Assembly (NCBI RefSeq): GCF_900177515.1
Contig: NZ_FXAK01000009.1
Span: 186,001 to 250,000 of the forward strand
Source of the DNA: Azospirillum oryzae
GTDB lineage: Bacteria; Pseudomonadota; Alphaproteobacteria; Azospirillales; Azospirillaceae
Direction: 5' to 3'
DNA: 64,000 nucleotides
Shown piece after piece: positions 42,308-50,306 of the stretch. How positions within the stretch are numbered: position 1 is the stretch's first letter; the number at the start of each line of letters is the position of its first letter. A model generated the notes under the pieces. That model saw only the letters and a list, made by a program, of their open reading frames with translations. It ran no database searches and was not told the DNA's origin. Both the position numbers and the translations under genes were made by a program.

Positions 42308-43203
42308 ACGGCATCCACATCGAGAACACCTATGCCGAAGCCTTCGACATGAAGGCGACCCGGCTGATCGTGACCGCCGACACGCTGGCCTGGGCGCGCC
42401 ATGCCGGAATGGCGGCGACGGGCTTCGCCACCTCGGTCATCGCCTGCGGCTGCGAATCGGGGATCGAGCGGGAGCTGGCACCGGAGGAAACCCCGGACGG
42501 GCGCCCCGGCGTGTCCCTGCTGTTCTTCGCCACCGGGCGCAGCGTGCTGGGCAAGCAGGTGGAGACTCGCCTCGGCCAATGCATCCTGACCTGTCCCGGC
42601 ACCGCCTGCTTCTCCGGCGTGCCGCGCGGCGCCAAGGAGGATCTCATCCCGATGGGCCGGAAGCTGCGCTATTTCGGCGACGGGCAGCAGATGTCGAAGT
42701 TGGTGGGCGGCCGGCGCTACTGGCGCATACCGGTGATGGACGGCGAGTTCCTGTGCGAGGAATCGAGCTGGAGCGTCCCGGCCGTCGGTGGCGGCAACCT
42801 GCTGATCCTTGCCGACGCCCGGATGGCGGCGTTGGAGGCGGCGGAAGCGGCGGCGGACGCCATGCGCGCCGTGCCCAACGTGGTGCTGCCTTTCCCCGGC
42901 GGCGTGGTGCGCTCCGGCTCCAAGGTGGGGGCGAAGTACAAGGGGATGCCGGCCTCCACCAACGACGCCTATTGCCCGACACTGCGCGGCCTGCCCCGCT
43001 CCCGCCTGCCGGCCGAGGTGGAATCGGTGCTGGAGATCGTCATCGATGGGCTGACCGCAGCCGATGTCGCGGCAGCGACCACCGCCGGGCTGAAATGCCT
43101 GATCGAGCGCGGTCGCGGCTCCGGCGTCTGGGGCGTCACCGCCGGCAATTACGGCGGCAAGCTGGGCCGTCACCACTTCCACCTTCACGAGCTGCTGCCA
43201 TGA
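42298..43203 (+). CDS. fhcD: formylmethanofuran:H4MPT formyltransferase (complex subunit D)
   Basis: 301 aa from the ATG at 42298 overlapping the end of fhcA. Ftr family motifs: MLLNGIHIENTYAEAFDMK at the start and ILTCPGTACFSGVPRG near 99-114. It transfers the formyl group between H4MPT and methylofuran. Overlaps fhcC by 4 bases (ATGA). Confidence 0.95.
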   Translation: MLLNGIHIENTYAEAFDMKATRLIVTADTLAWARHAGMAATGFATSVIACGCESGIERELAPEETPDGRPGVSLLFFATGRSVLGKQVETRLGQCILTCPGTACFSGVPRGAKEDLIPMGRKLRYFGDGQQMSKLVGGRRYWRIPVMDGEFLCEESSWSVPAVGGGNLLILADARMAALEAAEAAADAMRAVPNVVLPFPGGVVRSGSKVGAKYKGMPASTNDAYCPTLRGLPRSRLPAEVESVLEIVIDGLTAADVAAATTAGLKCLIERGRGSGVWGVTAGNYGGKLGRHHFHLHELLP

Positions 43204-44009
43204 GCATGCTGAGCTTCCGCCTGAAAGGCCCGTTGACCGGCCGCGTCGACGCCTCTCCCCTGCTGCCGCACCGGCTGGCTGCGATGGACCTGACGGAGAT
43301 CGCCGCCTTGCCGCTTCGGCTCGGCCGGGGCCGGATCGCGGTGGGCGACCTGTTCGACCTGTCCGGCAGCCCCGGCGACACCGTCGAATTGGAGGGCGAC
43401 GAGCGGCTCGATTTCGTCGGGGCGGGACTGTCCGGCGGCACCATCCGCGTCGCCGGGCCGGTCGGCCACCGCGCCGGCACCGGCATGAGCGGCGGATCTC
43501 TGGTGGTGGAGGGATCGGCCGGGCTGGCGGCGGGTGCCGCCATGCGCGGCGGCGTGCTGACCATCGCCGGCGATGCCGGCAACGAGTTGGGCGGCGCGCT
43601 GCCCGGCGAACGGGCGGGGATGACGGGCGGACGGATCCTGGTCCGGGGCAGTTGCGGCGACCGTGTCGGGGAACGCATGCGGCGCGGACTGATCGCCGTC
43701 GGCGGCGATGCCGGCGCCTATGCCGCCCTGCACATGAACGCCGGCAGCCTGCTGATCGGCGGCAGGCCGGGTGCCGCCACGGGACACGGCATGCGGAACG
43801 GCACCGTCCTGTTCCGCGGCGAGATCGATGCGCTGCCGGGTTTCGCCGACTGCGGCCTCAACCAGCTGCCTTTCCTGTCGCTTCTCGACAATCATCTGTC
43901 GGAACTGGACTGGGTTCCCCCCAGTTGCCGGGGCCTGACCGGGCGGGCACGCCGCTGGCTGGGCGACCGTGGCTTCGGCGGACGCGGCGAGCTGCTGTCC
44001 TGCCTTTGA
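43200..44009 (+). CDS. fhcC: formyltransferase/hydrolase complex subunit C
   Basis: 269 aa. Right-handed beta-helix with repeated G-x-x-M-x-x-G units (GTGMSGGSLVVEG, GAAMRGGVLTIAG, GERMRRGLIAVGG, GHGMRNGTVLFRG) as in FwdC/FmdC and the glutamate synthase C-terminal domain. Structural subunit of the Fhc complex, last gene of the fhc operon. Confidence 0.93.
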   Translation: MSMLSFRLKGPLTGRVDASPLLPHRLAAMDLTEIAALPLRLGRGRIAVGDLFDLSGSPGDTVELEGDERLDFVGAGLSGGTIRVAGPVGHRAGTGMSGGSLVVEGSAGLAAGAAMRGGVLTIAGDAGNELGGALPGERAGMTGGRILVRGSCGDRVGERMRRGLIAVGGDAGAYAALHMNAGSLLIGGRPGAATGHGMRNGTVLFRGEIDALPGFADCGLNQLPFLSLLDNHLSELDWVPPSCRGLTGRARRWLGDRGFGGRGELLSCL

Positions 44010-44354
44010 AAGCATCAGCCCAATGATCATCCGGCCTCAGCCGTTTGGGGAGTGGGGGACTACCCCGCCGGATGCTAATATCGCTCGCACACCCGGATGA
44101 TTTGCACAAAAAACATTCCCGATCCGATCAACGTCGCGCTCCTTCAAGGATAATGTCCGCTTTGTTCAATGTCGCCGGGCCGCAACCTGCGTAGGCTGCT
44201 TGTCATAAAAACTTGATGGTGCGGAGAAGGACCATCCTCCCGCCCGTCCGAACGTGGCCGCCCAAGCAAACAAGGCCGCGGGAAAGCAGCGTGTTCGCCG
44301 ACCATTCGCGACCCACGACATACGAACAGGCATGCGGAAGAGGGGCACGGGACA
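44010..44354. other. intergenic region between fhcC and gbdR
   Basis: 345 bases without a credible gene. An inverted pair CATCCGGC (44028-44035) and GCCGGATG (44067-44074) just past fhcC encloses a G-run/C-run and could form a terminator-like structure without a T tract. The gbdR promoter must lie in the more AT-rich part at about 44080-44340. Confidence 0.4.
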
Positions 44355-45374
44355 ATGAAGTGCATTGAACAGCAGTCCGGCGGTTCCAAGGTCGACACGA
44401 TCGGTTTTCTCCTGGTTCCCGATTTCTCCATGATCGCCTTCACCGCGGCGGTGGAGCCTCTCCGCCTTGCCAACCACATCAGCGGCAAGGAGCTGTATCG
44501 CTGGGTGCTGCTCTCCCCCACCGGCGGGGTCGAGCGGGCCAGCAACGGCATCCAGATCTGCGTCGACCACGCCATCGCCGACGCGCCTCAGCTGTTCACC
44601 GTGATGGTGTGCAGCGGCGTCGGAGGCCACTGGTACGAGGATCGGGCGGTGTTCTCGTGGATGCGGCGGTCGGCCGCCCAGGGGATCGCCTTCGGCGCCC
44701 TGTGCACGGCCAGCCACATCCTGGCCCGGGCCGGCCTGCTGAACGGCTACCGCTGCACCATCCATTGGGAGAACATGGCCGGCTTCGCCGAGACCTTCCC
44801 GGAGATCGAGGCGACGGGGGAGCTGTTCACCATCGACCGCAACCGCTTCACCTGCGCGGGCGGCACCGCCGCCACCGACATGATGCTGCACCTGATCGCC
44901 GCCCGCCATGGCGAGAAGCTGGCGATGGACATCGCCGAACAGCTTCTGCACACCAAGATCCGGGCCGGCAGCATCCGCCAGCAGGAAGAACTGCATGCCA
45001 ATCCGGTGCTGGATCACGAAGACCTCAACGCCGCCGTGGCGGTGATGCAGGCCAACATCGAGGAACCGCTGGACCTGCTGACGCTCGCCGCGGAGTTGGG
45101 CCAGTCCCGCCGGAATCTGGAGCGGCTGTTCCGGAAATACATGAACTGCTCGCCGGCGAAATACTATCTCGGCCTCCGCATGAAGCGGGCGCGGCAGTTG
45201 CTGTGCCAGACCCGGATGTCGGTGATGGAGGTGTCGATCAGCTGCGGCTTCATTTCCGCCACCCATTTCAGCAAATGCTACCGCGATCACTTCGGTGTCG
45301 CCCCGCGCAGCGACCGCCAGAGCCAGCGGCACAGCCCGCTTGCCGCCGCGCACGAGTTCGCCGGCCTGAGTTGA
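44355..45374 (+). CDS. gbdR: GbdR-type transcriptional activator (GlxA/AraC family)
   Basis: 339 aa. N-terminal DJ-1/PfpI-like ligand domain (AAVEPLRLANHISGKELYRW at about 31-50; CTASHILARAGLLNGYR near 117-133) and a C-terminal AraC domain (SRRNLERLFRKYMNCSPAKYY and FISATHFSKCYRDHFGV). These stretches resemble Pseudomonas GbdR, the activator of gbc and dgc genes that responds to betaine and dimethylglycine. Here it sits inside the H4MPT block, next to fhc, which suggests control over both pathways. Confidence 0.88.
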   Translation: MKCIEQQSGGSKVDTIGFLLVPDFSMIAFTAAVEPLRLANHISGKELYRWVLLSPTGGVERASNGIQICVDHAIADAPQLFTVMVCSGVGGHWYEDRAVFSWMRRSAAQGIAFGALCTASHILARAGLLNGYRCTIHWENMAGFAETFPEIEATGELFTIDRNRFTCAGGTAATDMMLHLIAARHGEKLAMDIAEQLLHTKIRAGSIRQQEELHANPVLDHEDLNAAVAVMQANIEEPLDLLTLAAELGQSRRNLERLFRKYMNCSPAKYYLGLRMKRARQLLCQTRMSVMEVSISCGFISATHFSKCYRDHFGVAPRSDRQSQRHSPLAAAHEFAGLS

Positions 45375-45453
45375 TGCCGCAGCGGGTGTCGGAATGCAGG
45401 TCGGGACCGGCTCGGGGCAAACAGGCGGGCGGCGGCGGGAATCGTCAATAAGC

Positions 45454-45463
45454 TGTCGCATTC
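45454..45463 (+). promoter_or_regulatory. TGTCGCATTC site upstream of the pterin gene
   Basis: TGTCGCATTC about 105 bases before the aldolase gene. The same decamer occurs at 14884-14893 upstream of gbcA. The first seven bases match the TGTCGCAAAA sites. Weak evidence alone, listed because of the shared context. Confidence 0.3.
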
Positions 45464-45565
45464 GAACACATATCCTCCTGCGGCCGCCGATAAGGTACAA
45501 ATCGGCCTGCCCGACACCAGATCCGCGTCAGGCCCCGCCGGACAACTGCCAGGAGGACGGCACCG

Positions 45566-46063
45566 ATGCTCGAAACGATCCTTTCCGCCCAATGCGCGCG
45601 CGGCGCGGCCACGGCCGACGCGCAGCGGTCCTCCATCCCGGCCGGCCTTTACGAGCTGTTCCTGGAGAATGTCGTCCTGCCCTGCCGGATCGGCGTCTTC
45701 GATTACGAGCGCGGTGCGCCGCAGCGGGTGCGCATCGACCTTCTGCTGCAGGTGCGCCAGGACGGCGCCCAATTCTCCGACGACATCGGCGACGTGCTGT
45801 CCTATGATGATCTGCTGTCCGGGTTGAAGCGGATCCTGATGGACGAGCACACCAATCTGGTCGAGATGCTGGCGGAGAAGATCGCCCGCATGTGTCTGGC
45901 CCACGAACAGGTGCAGTCGGCCCGCGTGTCGGTGGCGAAACTGGACATTTACGACGGGGTCGCGGTTCCGGGCATCCGGCTGGAGCGGTCGCGTGACCAG
46001 ATGCCGGGTTCGTCCCTGCCGGCGTCACACCGCCTGATGGTCATGGCCGACCGGCGGATCTGA
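45566..46063 (+). CDS. dihydroneopterin aldolase-like protein
   Basis: 165 aa; ATG preceded by AGGAGG. FolB-type tunnelling fold (LENVVLPCRIGVFDYERGAP near 33-52, DVLSYDDLLSGLKRIL, NLVEMLAEKIARMCL). It should act in the pterin branch of H4MPT or folate biosynthesis. First of a tight run of six genes (to 50050) that are probably one operon for H4MPT and methylofuran synthesis. Confidence 0.86.
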   Translation: MLETILSAQCARGAATADAQRSSIPAGLYELFLENVVLPCRIGVFDYERGAPQRVRIDLLLQVRQDGAQFSDDIGDVLSYDDLLSGLKRILMDEHTNLVEMLAEKIARMCLAHEQVQSARVSVAKLDIYDGVAVPGIRLERSRDQMPGSSLPASHRLMVMADRRI

Positions 46064-46067
46064 TCCG

Positions 46068-46784
46068 ATGACGGCCAACGCATCGCCTTCGGACGGATCG
46101 CCGGCCGACAGATCGCCCGACGCCGCGGCGCGTCCCTGGGTGATCAAGATCGGCGGCAGCCTGTCGGACTGGCATCGGCTGGGAACCTGGCTGGACCTGA
46201 TCGACCGCCCCGGCCATCTCCACCCTCTTGTCATCGTTCCGGGCGGCGGCCCCTTCGCCGATGCCGTGCGCGACGCCCAGGACAATTGGCGCTTCGACGA
46301 CCGCCTCGCCCATCGCATGGCCCTGCTGGCGATGGAGCAGTTCGGGCTGATGCTGCACGGAATCTGCCCGGGGCTGCAGACGGCGGCGACGCGCGAGCGG
46401 TTGCGGTCGCTGATCCGGGCACGGATGCCGGCGGTGTGGCTGCCGTCTGCCATGGCGCTCGACCAACCGGAGATCGCCGAAAGCTGGGATGTCACCTCCG
46501 ACAGCCTCGCGGCATGGCTGGCGGTGGAACTGGACGCGGCGGCACTGGTGCTGGTCAAGTCAGGGCCCTGCCCCTGCGCGGCGACCGATGCGGCGGCACT
46601 GGCCCGAGACGGACTTGTCGACGCGGCCTTCCCGCACTGGCGCGCGCGCTTCGCCGGCGAGAGTTGGTGCATCCATCGCGACAACCATATCCTGATGGAG
46701 GAGGCGCTTGCCGGCCGTGCGACGCCCGGCTGCCCCCTGCTGCGCAGCCCGGAGGCGGAGCTTCTGCCGGGCGTGCGGGCATGA
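46068..46784 (+). CDS. mfnE: amino acid kinase-family protein, MfnE-like
   Basis: 238 aa. Kinase motifs WVIKIGGSLSD near residue 24-34 and VIVPGGGPFADAVRD near 56-70. In methanogens MfnE phosphorylates aminomethylfuran phosphate to the diphosphate. The presence of MfnB (49331-50050) and MfnF (29854-30894) homologues supports this role for bacterial methylofuran. It overlaps the next gene by 4 bases. Confidence 0.82.
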   Translation: MTANASPSDGSPADRSPDAAARPWVIKIGGSLSDWHRLGTWLDLIDRPGHLHPLVIVPGGGPFADAVRDAQDNWRFDDRLAHRMALLAMEQFGLMLHGICPGLQTAATRERLRSLIRARMPAVWLPSAMALDQPEIAESWDVTSDSLAAWLAVELDAAALVLVKSGPCPCAATDAAALARDGLVDAAFPHWRARFAGESWCIHRDNHILMEEALAGRATPGCPLLRSPEAELLPGVRA

Positions 46785-47350
46785 ACGAGATGTCGACCCC
46801 ACCCGCGTCTCCTAGGCTGGCCTGGGCGCTGACCGGATCCGGCCACTACATCAAGGAGACGCTCGACCTGATGGCACGGCTGGCGCCGCTCGACGTCTTC
46901 CTCAGCAGGGCGGCGGAGGAGGTCATGCGCATGTATCGCCGCCGCGACGGCAATTTTCCGCCGGGCACCCGCCTGTTCCGGGACCGTGCCGCCAGCGCGC
47001 CGCAGATCGGGCGGTTCTATTTCGGCGAATACCACACGCTGGTGGTGGGACCGGCCACCTCGAACACGGTCGCCAAATGCGTGCAGGGAATCTCCGACAC
47101 GCTTCCGACCAACGCCTTCGCCCAGGCCGGCAAATGCCGGGTGCCTTGCATCGTCTTCGCCTGCGACACCGCGCCGGAAATGATGACGGAGGCGCCGCAC
47201 GGCATGGTGCCGGTCTATCCACGGCGCATCGACCTGGAAAATGTCGACCGGCTGCGCGGGTTCGAGGCGACCACCGTCGTCGAAACCGTTCCCGAACTCG
47301 AAGCGGCGCTGAAAGCGCGTCTTGAATGTCTGACCACATCGTCTTCGTGA
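46781..47350 (+). CDS. flavoprotein, DmrX/DmrB-like dihydromethanopterin reductase
   Basis: 189 aa from the ATG at 46781. Flavoprotein fold (LAWALTGSGHYIKETLDLM near residues 13-31; VVGPATSNTVAKCVQGISD near 86-104), matching the group that includes dihydromethanopterin reductases of the acceptor type. It would reduce dihydromethanopterin to H4MPT, the last cofactor step. It overlaps the next gene by 25 bases. Confidence 0.8.
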   Translation: MNEMSTPPASPRLAWALTGSGHYIKETLDLMARLAPLDVFLSRAAEEVMRMYRRRDGNFPPGTRLFRDRAASAPQIGRFYFGEYHTLVVGPATSNTVAKCVQGISDTLPTNAFAQAGKCRVPCIVFACDTAPEMMTEAPHGMVPVYPRRIDLENVDRLRGFEATTVVETVPELEAALKARLECLTTSSS

Positions 47351-48744
47351 CCGGAAAGCTGGCGGAGCCGCGCCTGCGGGCGGTGCTCGACGGGATGGCC
47401 CCCGCCTCTTTCGGCTTCGACGTGATGCAGATCGGCGTCAGCGTCGCAGCCCTGATGACGGAGGAACTGATCCGGCGACGCCTTCCGCAGCCGCCGCCCG
47501 GTGCGCGGGTGATCCTGCCCGGCCGGACCCGCTGCGATCTGGCGGCATTGTCGGGGCATTTCGGCGTCACCTTCGAACGCGGGCCGGAGGAATTGCGCGA
47601 CATTCCCGCCTATCTCGGCGGGAAGGCGGCGCGGACCGATTTGTCCCGCCACGCGGTGACGATCTTCGCCGAGATCATCGACGCACCCCACCGCTCCATC
47701 GACAATCTGCTGGAAACCGCCGCAAGGCTGCGCCGCGACGGCGCCGATGTCATCGACCTCGGCTGCCACCCCGGTGAACGGTTCGACGGGCTGGAGAACG
47801 CGGTCGCCGCCCTGGTCGCCGCCGGCCACACCGTCAGCGTCGACAGTGCCGACCCCAAGGAGCTGCTGCGCGGCGCGGCGGCCGGCGCCTCCTATATGTT
47901 GAGCCTCAGCGAGGACACGCTGTGGGTGCTGGACCGGACGGCGGCGACGCCGATCCTGATTCCGGGTAAGGCGCGCGACCTGGACTCGCTGTGCCGTGCC
48001 GTCGACCGGCTGCGGGCCGCCGACCGGCGTTTCCTCGCCGATCCGGTGCTGGACCCCATCCATTACGGCTTCACGGAGTCGGTGGTGCGCTATCACGATC
48101 TGCGCCGGCGCTATCCCGACATCGAGATGCTGATGGGGATCGGCAACCTGACCGAACTGACCGACGCCGACACCACCGGCACCACCGCCCTGCTGATGGG
48201 CACGGTGTCGGAACTGTCGATCGGTGCCGTCCTCACGCTTCAGGTCAGCCCGCACGCCCGCACCGCGGTGCGCGAGGCCGACCGGGCGCGACGGATCATG
48301 CATGCCGCCTCGGCAAGCGGCAGCCTTCCGAAGGGCATCGACGATGGGCTGATGGCCCTGCGTGACCGCCGCCCCTTCGCCGGCACTCCGGCCGAGATCG
48401 CCGAGACCGCCCGCAGCATCCGCGACCCCTCCTTCCGGGTCGAGGTGGCGGAGGACGGCGTCCACGTCTACAACCGCGACGGCCACCATGTGGCGACCGA
48501 CCCCTATCACCTCTATCCGCTGCTCGGGCTGGCGGAGGATGGCGGTCATGCCTTCTACATGGGGGTGGAACTGCAGAAGGCCTTCCTCGCCTGGCAGCTC
48601 GGCAAGCGCTATGTCCAGGACGAGGACCTCTCCTGGGGCTGCGCCGTCGAGACTGCGGCCGATCCGGACAGCGACGCCCATGGCTTCAAGACGGCGGGCA
48701 CGACCCTGCAGGAGCGCCGCCGGGCCTGTGGAAAGGCATCATGA
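47326..48744 (+). CDS. dihydropteroate-synthase-like protein of the H4MPT pathway
   Basis: 472 aa. The central TIM barrel resembles dihydropteroate synthase (IDLGCHPGERFDGLENAV near 145-162 and TVSVDSADPKELLRGAAAG near 171-189), flanked by an N-terminal domain and a C-terminal region of about 130 residues found in the archaeal-type pterin-binding group. It probably couples the pterin to ribofuranosylaminobenzene phosphate made by MptG. Overlaps neighbours on both sides. Confidence 0.82.
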   Translation: MSDHIVFVTGKLAEPRLRAVLDGMAPASFGFDVMQIGVSVAALMTEELIRRRLPQPPPGARVILPGRTRCDLAALSGHFGVTFERGPEELRDIPAYLGGKAARTDLSRHAVTIFAEIIDAPHRSIDNLLETAARLRRDGADVIDLGCHPGERFDGLENAVAALVAAGHTVSVDSADPKELLRGAAAGASYMLSLSEDTLWVLDRTAATPILIPGKARDLDSLCRAVDRLRAADRRFLADPVLDPIHYGFTESVVRYHDLRRRYPDIEMLMGIGNLTELTDADTTGTTALLMGTVSELSIGAVLTLQVSPHARTAVREADRARRIMHAASASGSLPKGIDDGLMALRDRRPFAGTPAEIAETARSIRDPSFRVEVAEDGVHVYNRDGHHVATDPYHLYPLLGLAEDGGHAFYMGVELQKAFLAWQLGKRYVQDEDLSWGCAVETAADPDSDAHGFKTAGTTLQERRRACGKAS

Positions 48745-49334
48745 TCCTCGAAACCATCGTTACCACGCTGGGCGCCGACGGCACCCCGCACATCGCCCCC
48801 TTCGGCGTGACCCGCGAGGGGGAGGATCTGGTGATCGCCCCCTTCCGCCCCTCCGTCACGCTCGCCGCGCTGGAGGCCACCGGCCGGGCCGTGGTCAACC
48901 TCACCGACGACGCGCGGCTGTTCGCCGGCTGTCTGACCGGACGGCGGGACTGGCCGCTGGTTCCGGCAACGGCCATCGCCGGCGTGCGTCTGGCCGACAG
49001 CCTCGCCCACTGGGAGGTGGAGGTGGTCCGGATAGAGGACGACCCGGTGCGCCCACGCTTCCATTGCCGGAGTGTCCATGAAGAGGCGCATCGCCCGTTC
49101 GCCGGCCACAACCGCGCCGCCGCGGCGGTGATCGAAGCGGCGATCCTGTGCAGCCGCCTGCACATGCTGCCGTGGGAAAAGGTGGAGCGTGAAATGGCCT
49201 ACCTCACCATCGCCGTGGAGAAGACCGCCGGGCCACGGGAGCGGGAAGCCTGGGGCTGGCTGTCCGACCGCGTGGCCGCCTTCCGCGCCGAAATGCGCTC
49301 TCCCGACGGGACAAAGCCGCAGGTGCTCTCATGA
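48741..49334 (+). CDS. DUF447-family FMN-binding split-barrel protein
   Basis: 197 aa. The N-terminal pattern TLGADGTPHIAPFGVTREGE and VNLTDDARLFA fits the DUF447 family, a split-barrel flavin-binding fold present in methanogens and in bacterial H4MPT clusters. No reaction is assigned. It overlaps both neighbouring genes by 4 bases, so it is tightly coupled to the pteroate-synthase-like gene and mfnB and probably has a role in the same cofactor pathway. Confidence 0.78.
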   Translation: MILETIVTTLGADGTPHIAPFGVTREGEDLVIAPFRPSVTLAALEATGRAVVNLTDDARLFAGCLTGRRDWPLVPATAIAGVRLADSLAHWEVEVVRIEDDPVRPRFHCRSVHEEAHRPFAGHNRAAAAVIEAAILCSRLHMLPWEKVEREMAYLTIAVEKTAGPREREAWGWLSDRVAAFRAEMRSPDGTKPQVLS

Positions 49335-50050
49335 TCCGCATGCTCGCCAGCGTGACCAATCCCGAGGAAGCCGAGATCGCGGTGAGGGCCGGCGCCGACC
49401 TGATCGACCTGAAGAACCCGAGGGAGGGCGCGCTGGGCGCCTTGCCGGCCGGCACGATCCGCGCCTGCCTCGCGGCCGTTGCCGGACGGCGGCCGGTCAG
49501 CGCCACCATCGGCGACCTGCCGATGGAACCCGACGGCGTGGCGACCGCCGTCGCCGGCACGGCGGCCACCGGCGTGGACATCGTCAAGATGGGGATCGGC
49601 GCCGGAGGCGATCCGCAAGCCTGCATCGCCGCGGCGGCGAATATGCGAAGCACCGCGGCGCTGGTCGGCGTCATCCTGGCCGACATGACGGAGCCCACCC
49701 CGGATTTGGTCGCCGCCATGGCCGATGCCGGCTTCATCGGCGTGATGCTGGACACCGGAATGAAGGATGGGCGCACGCTCCGCGATCATCTGTCGTCCGA
49801 CGCGCTGACGGACTTCATCGGACAGGCGCGCGATGCCGGACTGTGGGCGGGGCTGGCGGGGTCCCTGAGGCTTGCCGACATCGCCCCGCTGGCGATGCTG
49901 CGTCCGTCGATCCTCGGTTTCCGGGGCGCCCTTTGCCGGGGCGGCGCACGAGGCGACGTGATCGACCCGGACAGGGTTGCCGACGTCGTCCGAAGCGTCA
50001 CCGCGTCCGGCCGCGCGCCGGCCGACACCGCCATGTCACTGTGGCGCTGA
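49331..50050 (+). CDS. mfnB: (5-formylfuran-3-yl)methyl phosphate synthase
   Basis: 239 aa TIM barrel. K28 (IDLKNPREGALG) and K86 (DIVKMGIG) correspond to the two catalytic lysines known from archaeal MfnB. It builds the furan ring precursor from two molecules of glyceraldehyde 3-phosphate. End of the pterin/furan operon; its tail overlaps the tail of the convergent DUF3325 gene by 53 bases. Confidence 0.92.
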   Translation: MIRMLASVTNPEEAEIAVRAGADLIDLKNPREGALGALPAGTIRACLAAVAGRRPVSATIGDLPMEPDGVATAVAGTAATGVDIVKMGIGAGGDPQACIAAAANMRSTAALVGVILADMTEPTPDLVAAMADAGFIGVMLDTGMKDGRTLRDHLSSDALTDFIGQARDAGLWAGLAGSLRLADIAPLAMLRPSILGFRGALCRGGARGDVIDPDRVADVVRSVTASGRAPADTAMSLWR

Positions 50051-50306
50051 CGGCGAGCGCACCCGCGGTCAGCGCCAGCACCCAGAGCAGGATGCCGAAG
50101 CCGGCGCCGTCCCGGTGCACCGCGGCGGACAGGGCCGCCGTCAGGCTCAGCGCCGCGGCACAGCGCAGGCGGAGGACCGTCCGCCTGGGCGGGGGCCGGC
50201 GGGAATCGACCAGATCGCGCCAGTGCCGCTCCACCGTCAGGGCGAGCGCCGCGAATGCGATATAGCAGAGGCCGAAAATCGCGGGGAAGGACAGCACATC
50301 AGGCAT
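49998..50306 (-). CDS. DUF3325-like small membrane protein
   Basis: 102 aa with three predicted helices (about 6-23, 45-62, 70-89). Small proteins of this type regularly follow PepSY and DUF3649 genes downstream of siderophore receptors. Last gene of the siderophore operon, overlapping the PepSY gene by 8 bases. Function unknown, probably part of an inner-membrane iron reduction or release complex. Confidence 0.75.
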   Translation of the reverse strand: MPDVLSFPAIFGLCYIAFAALALTVERHWRDLVDSRRPPPRRTVLRLRCAAALSLTAALSAAVHRDGAGFGILLWVLALTAGALAVSATVTWRCRPARGRTR

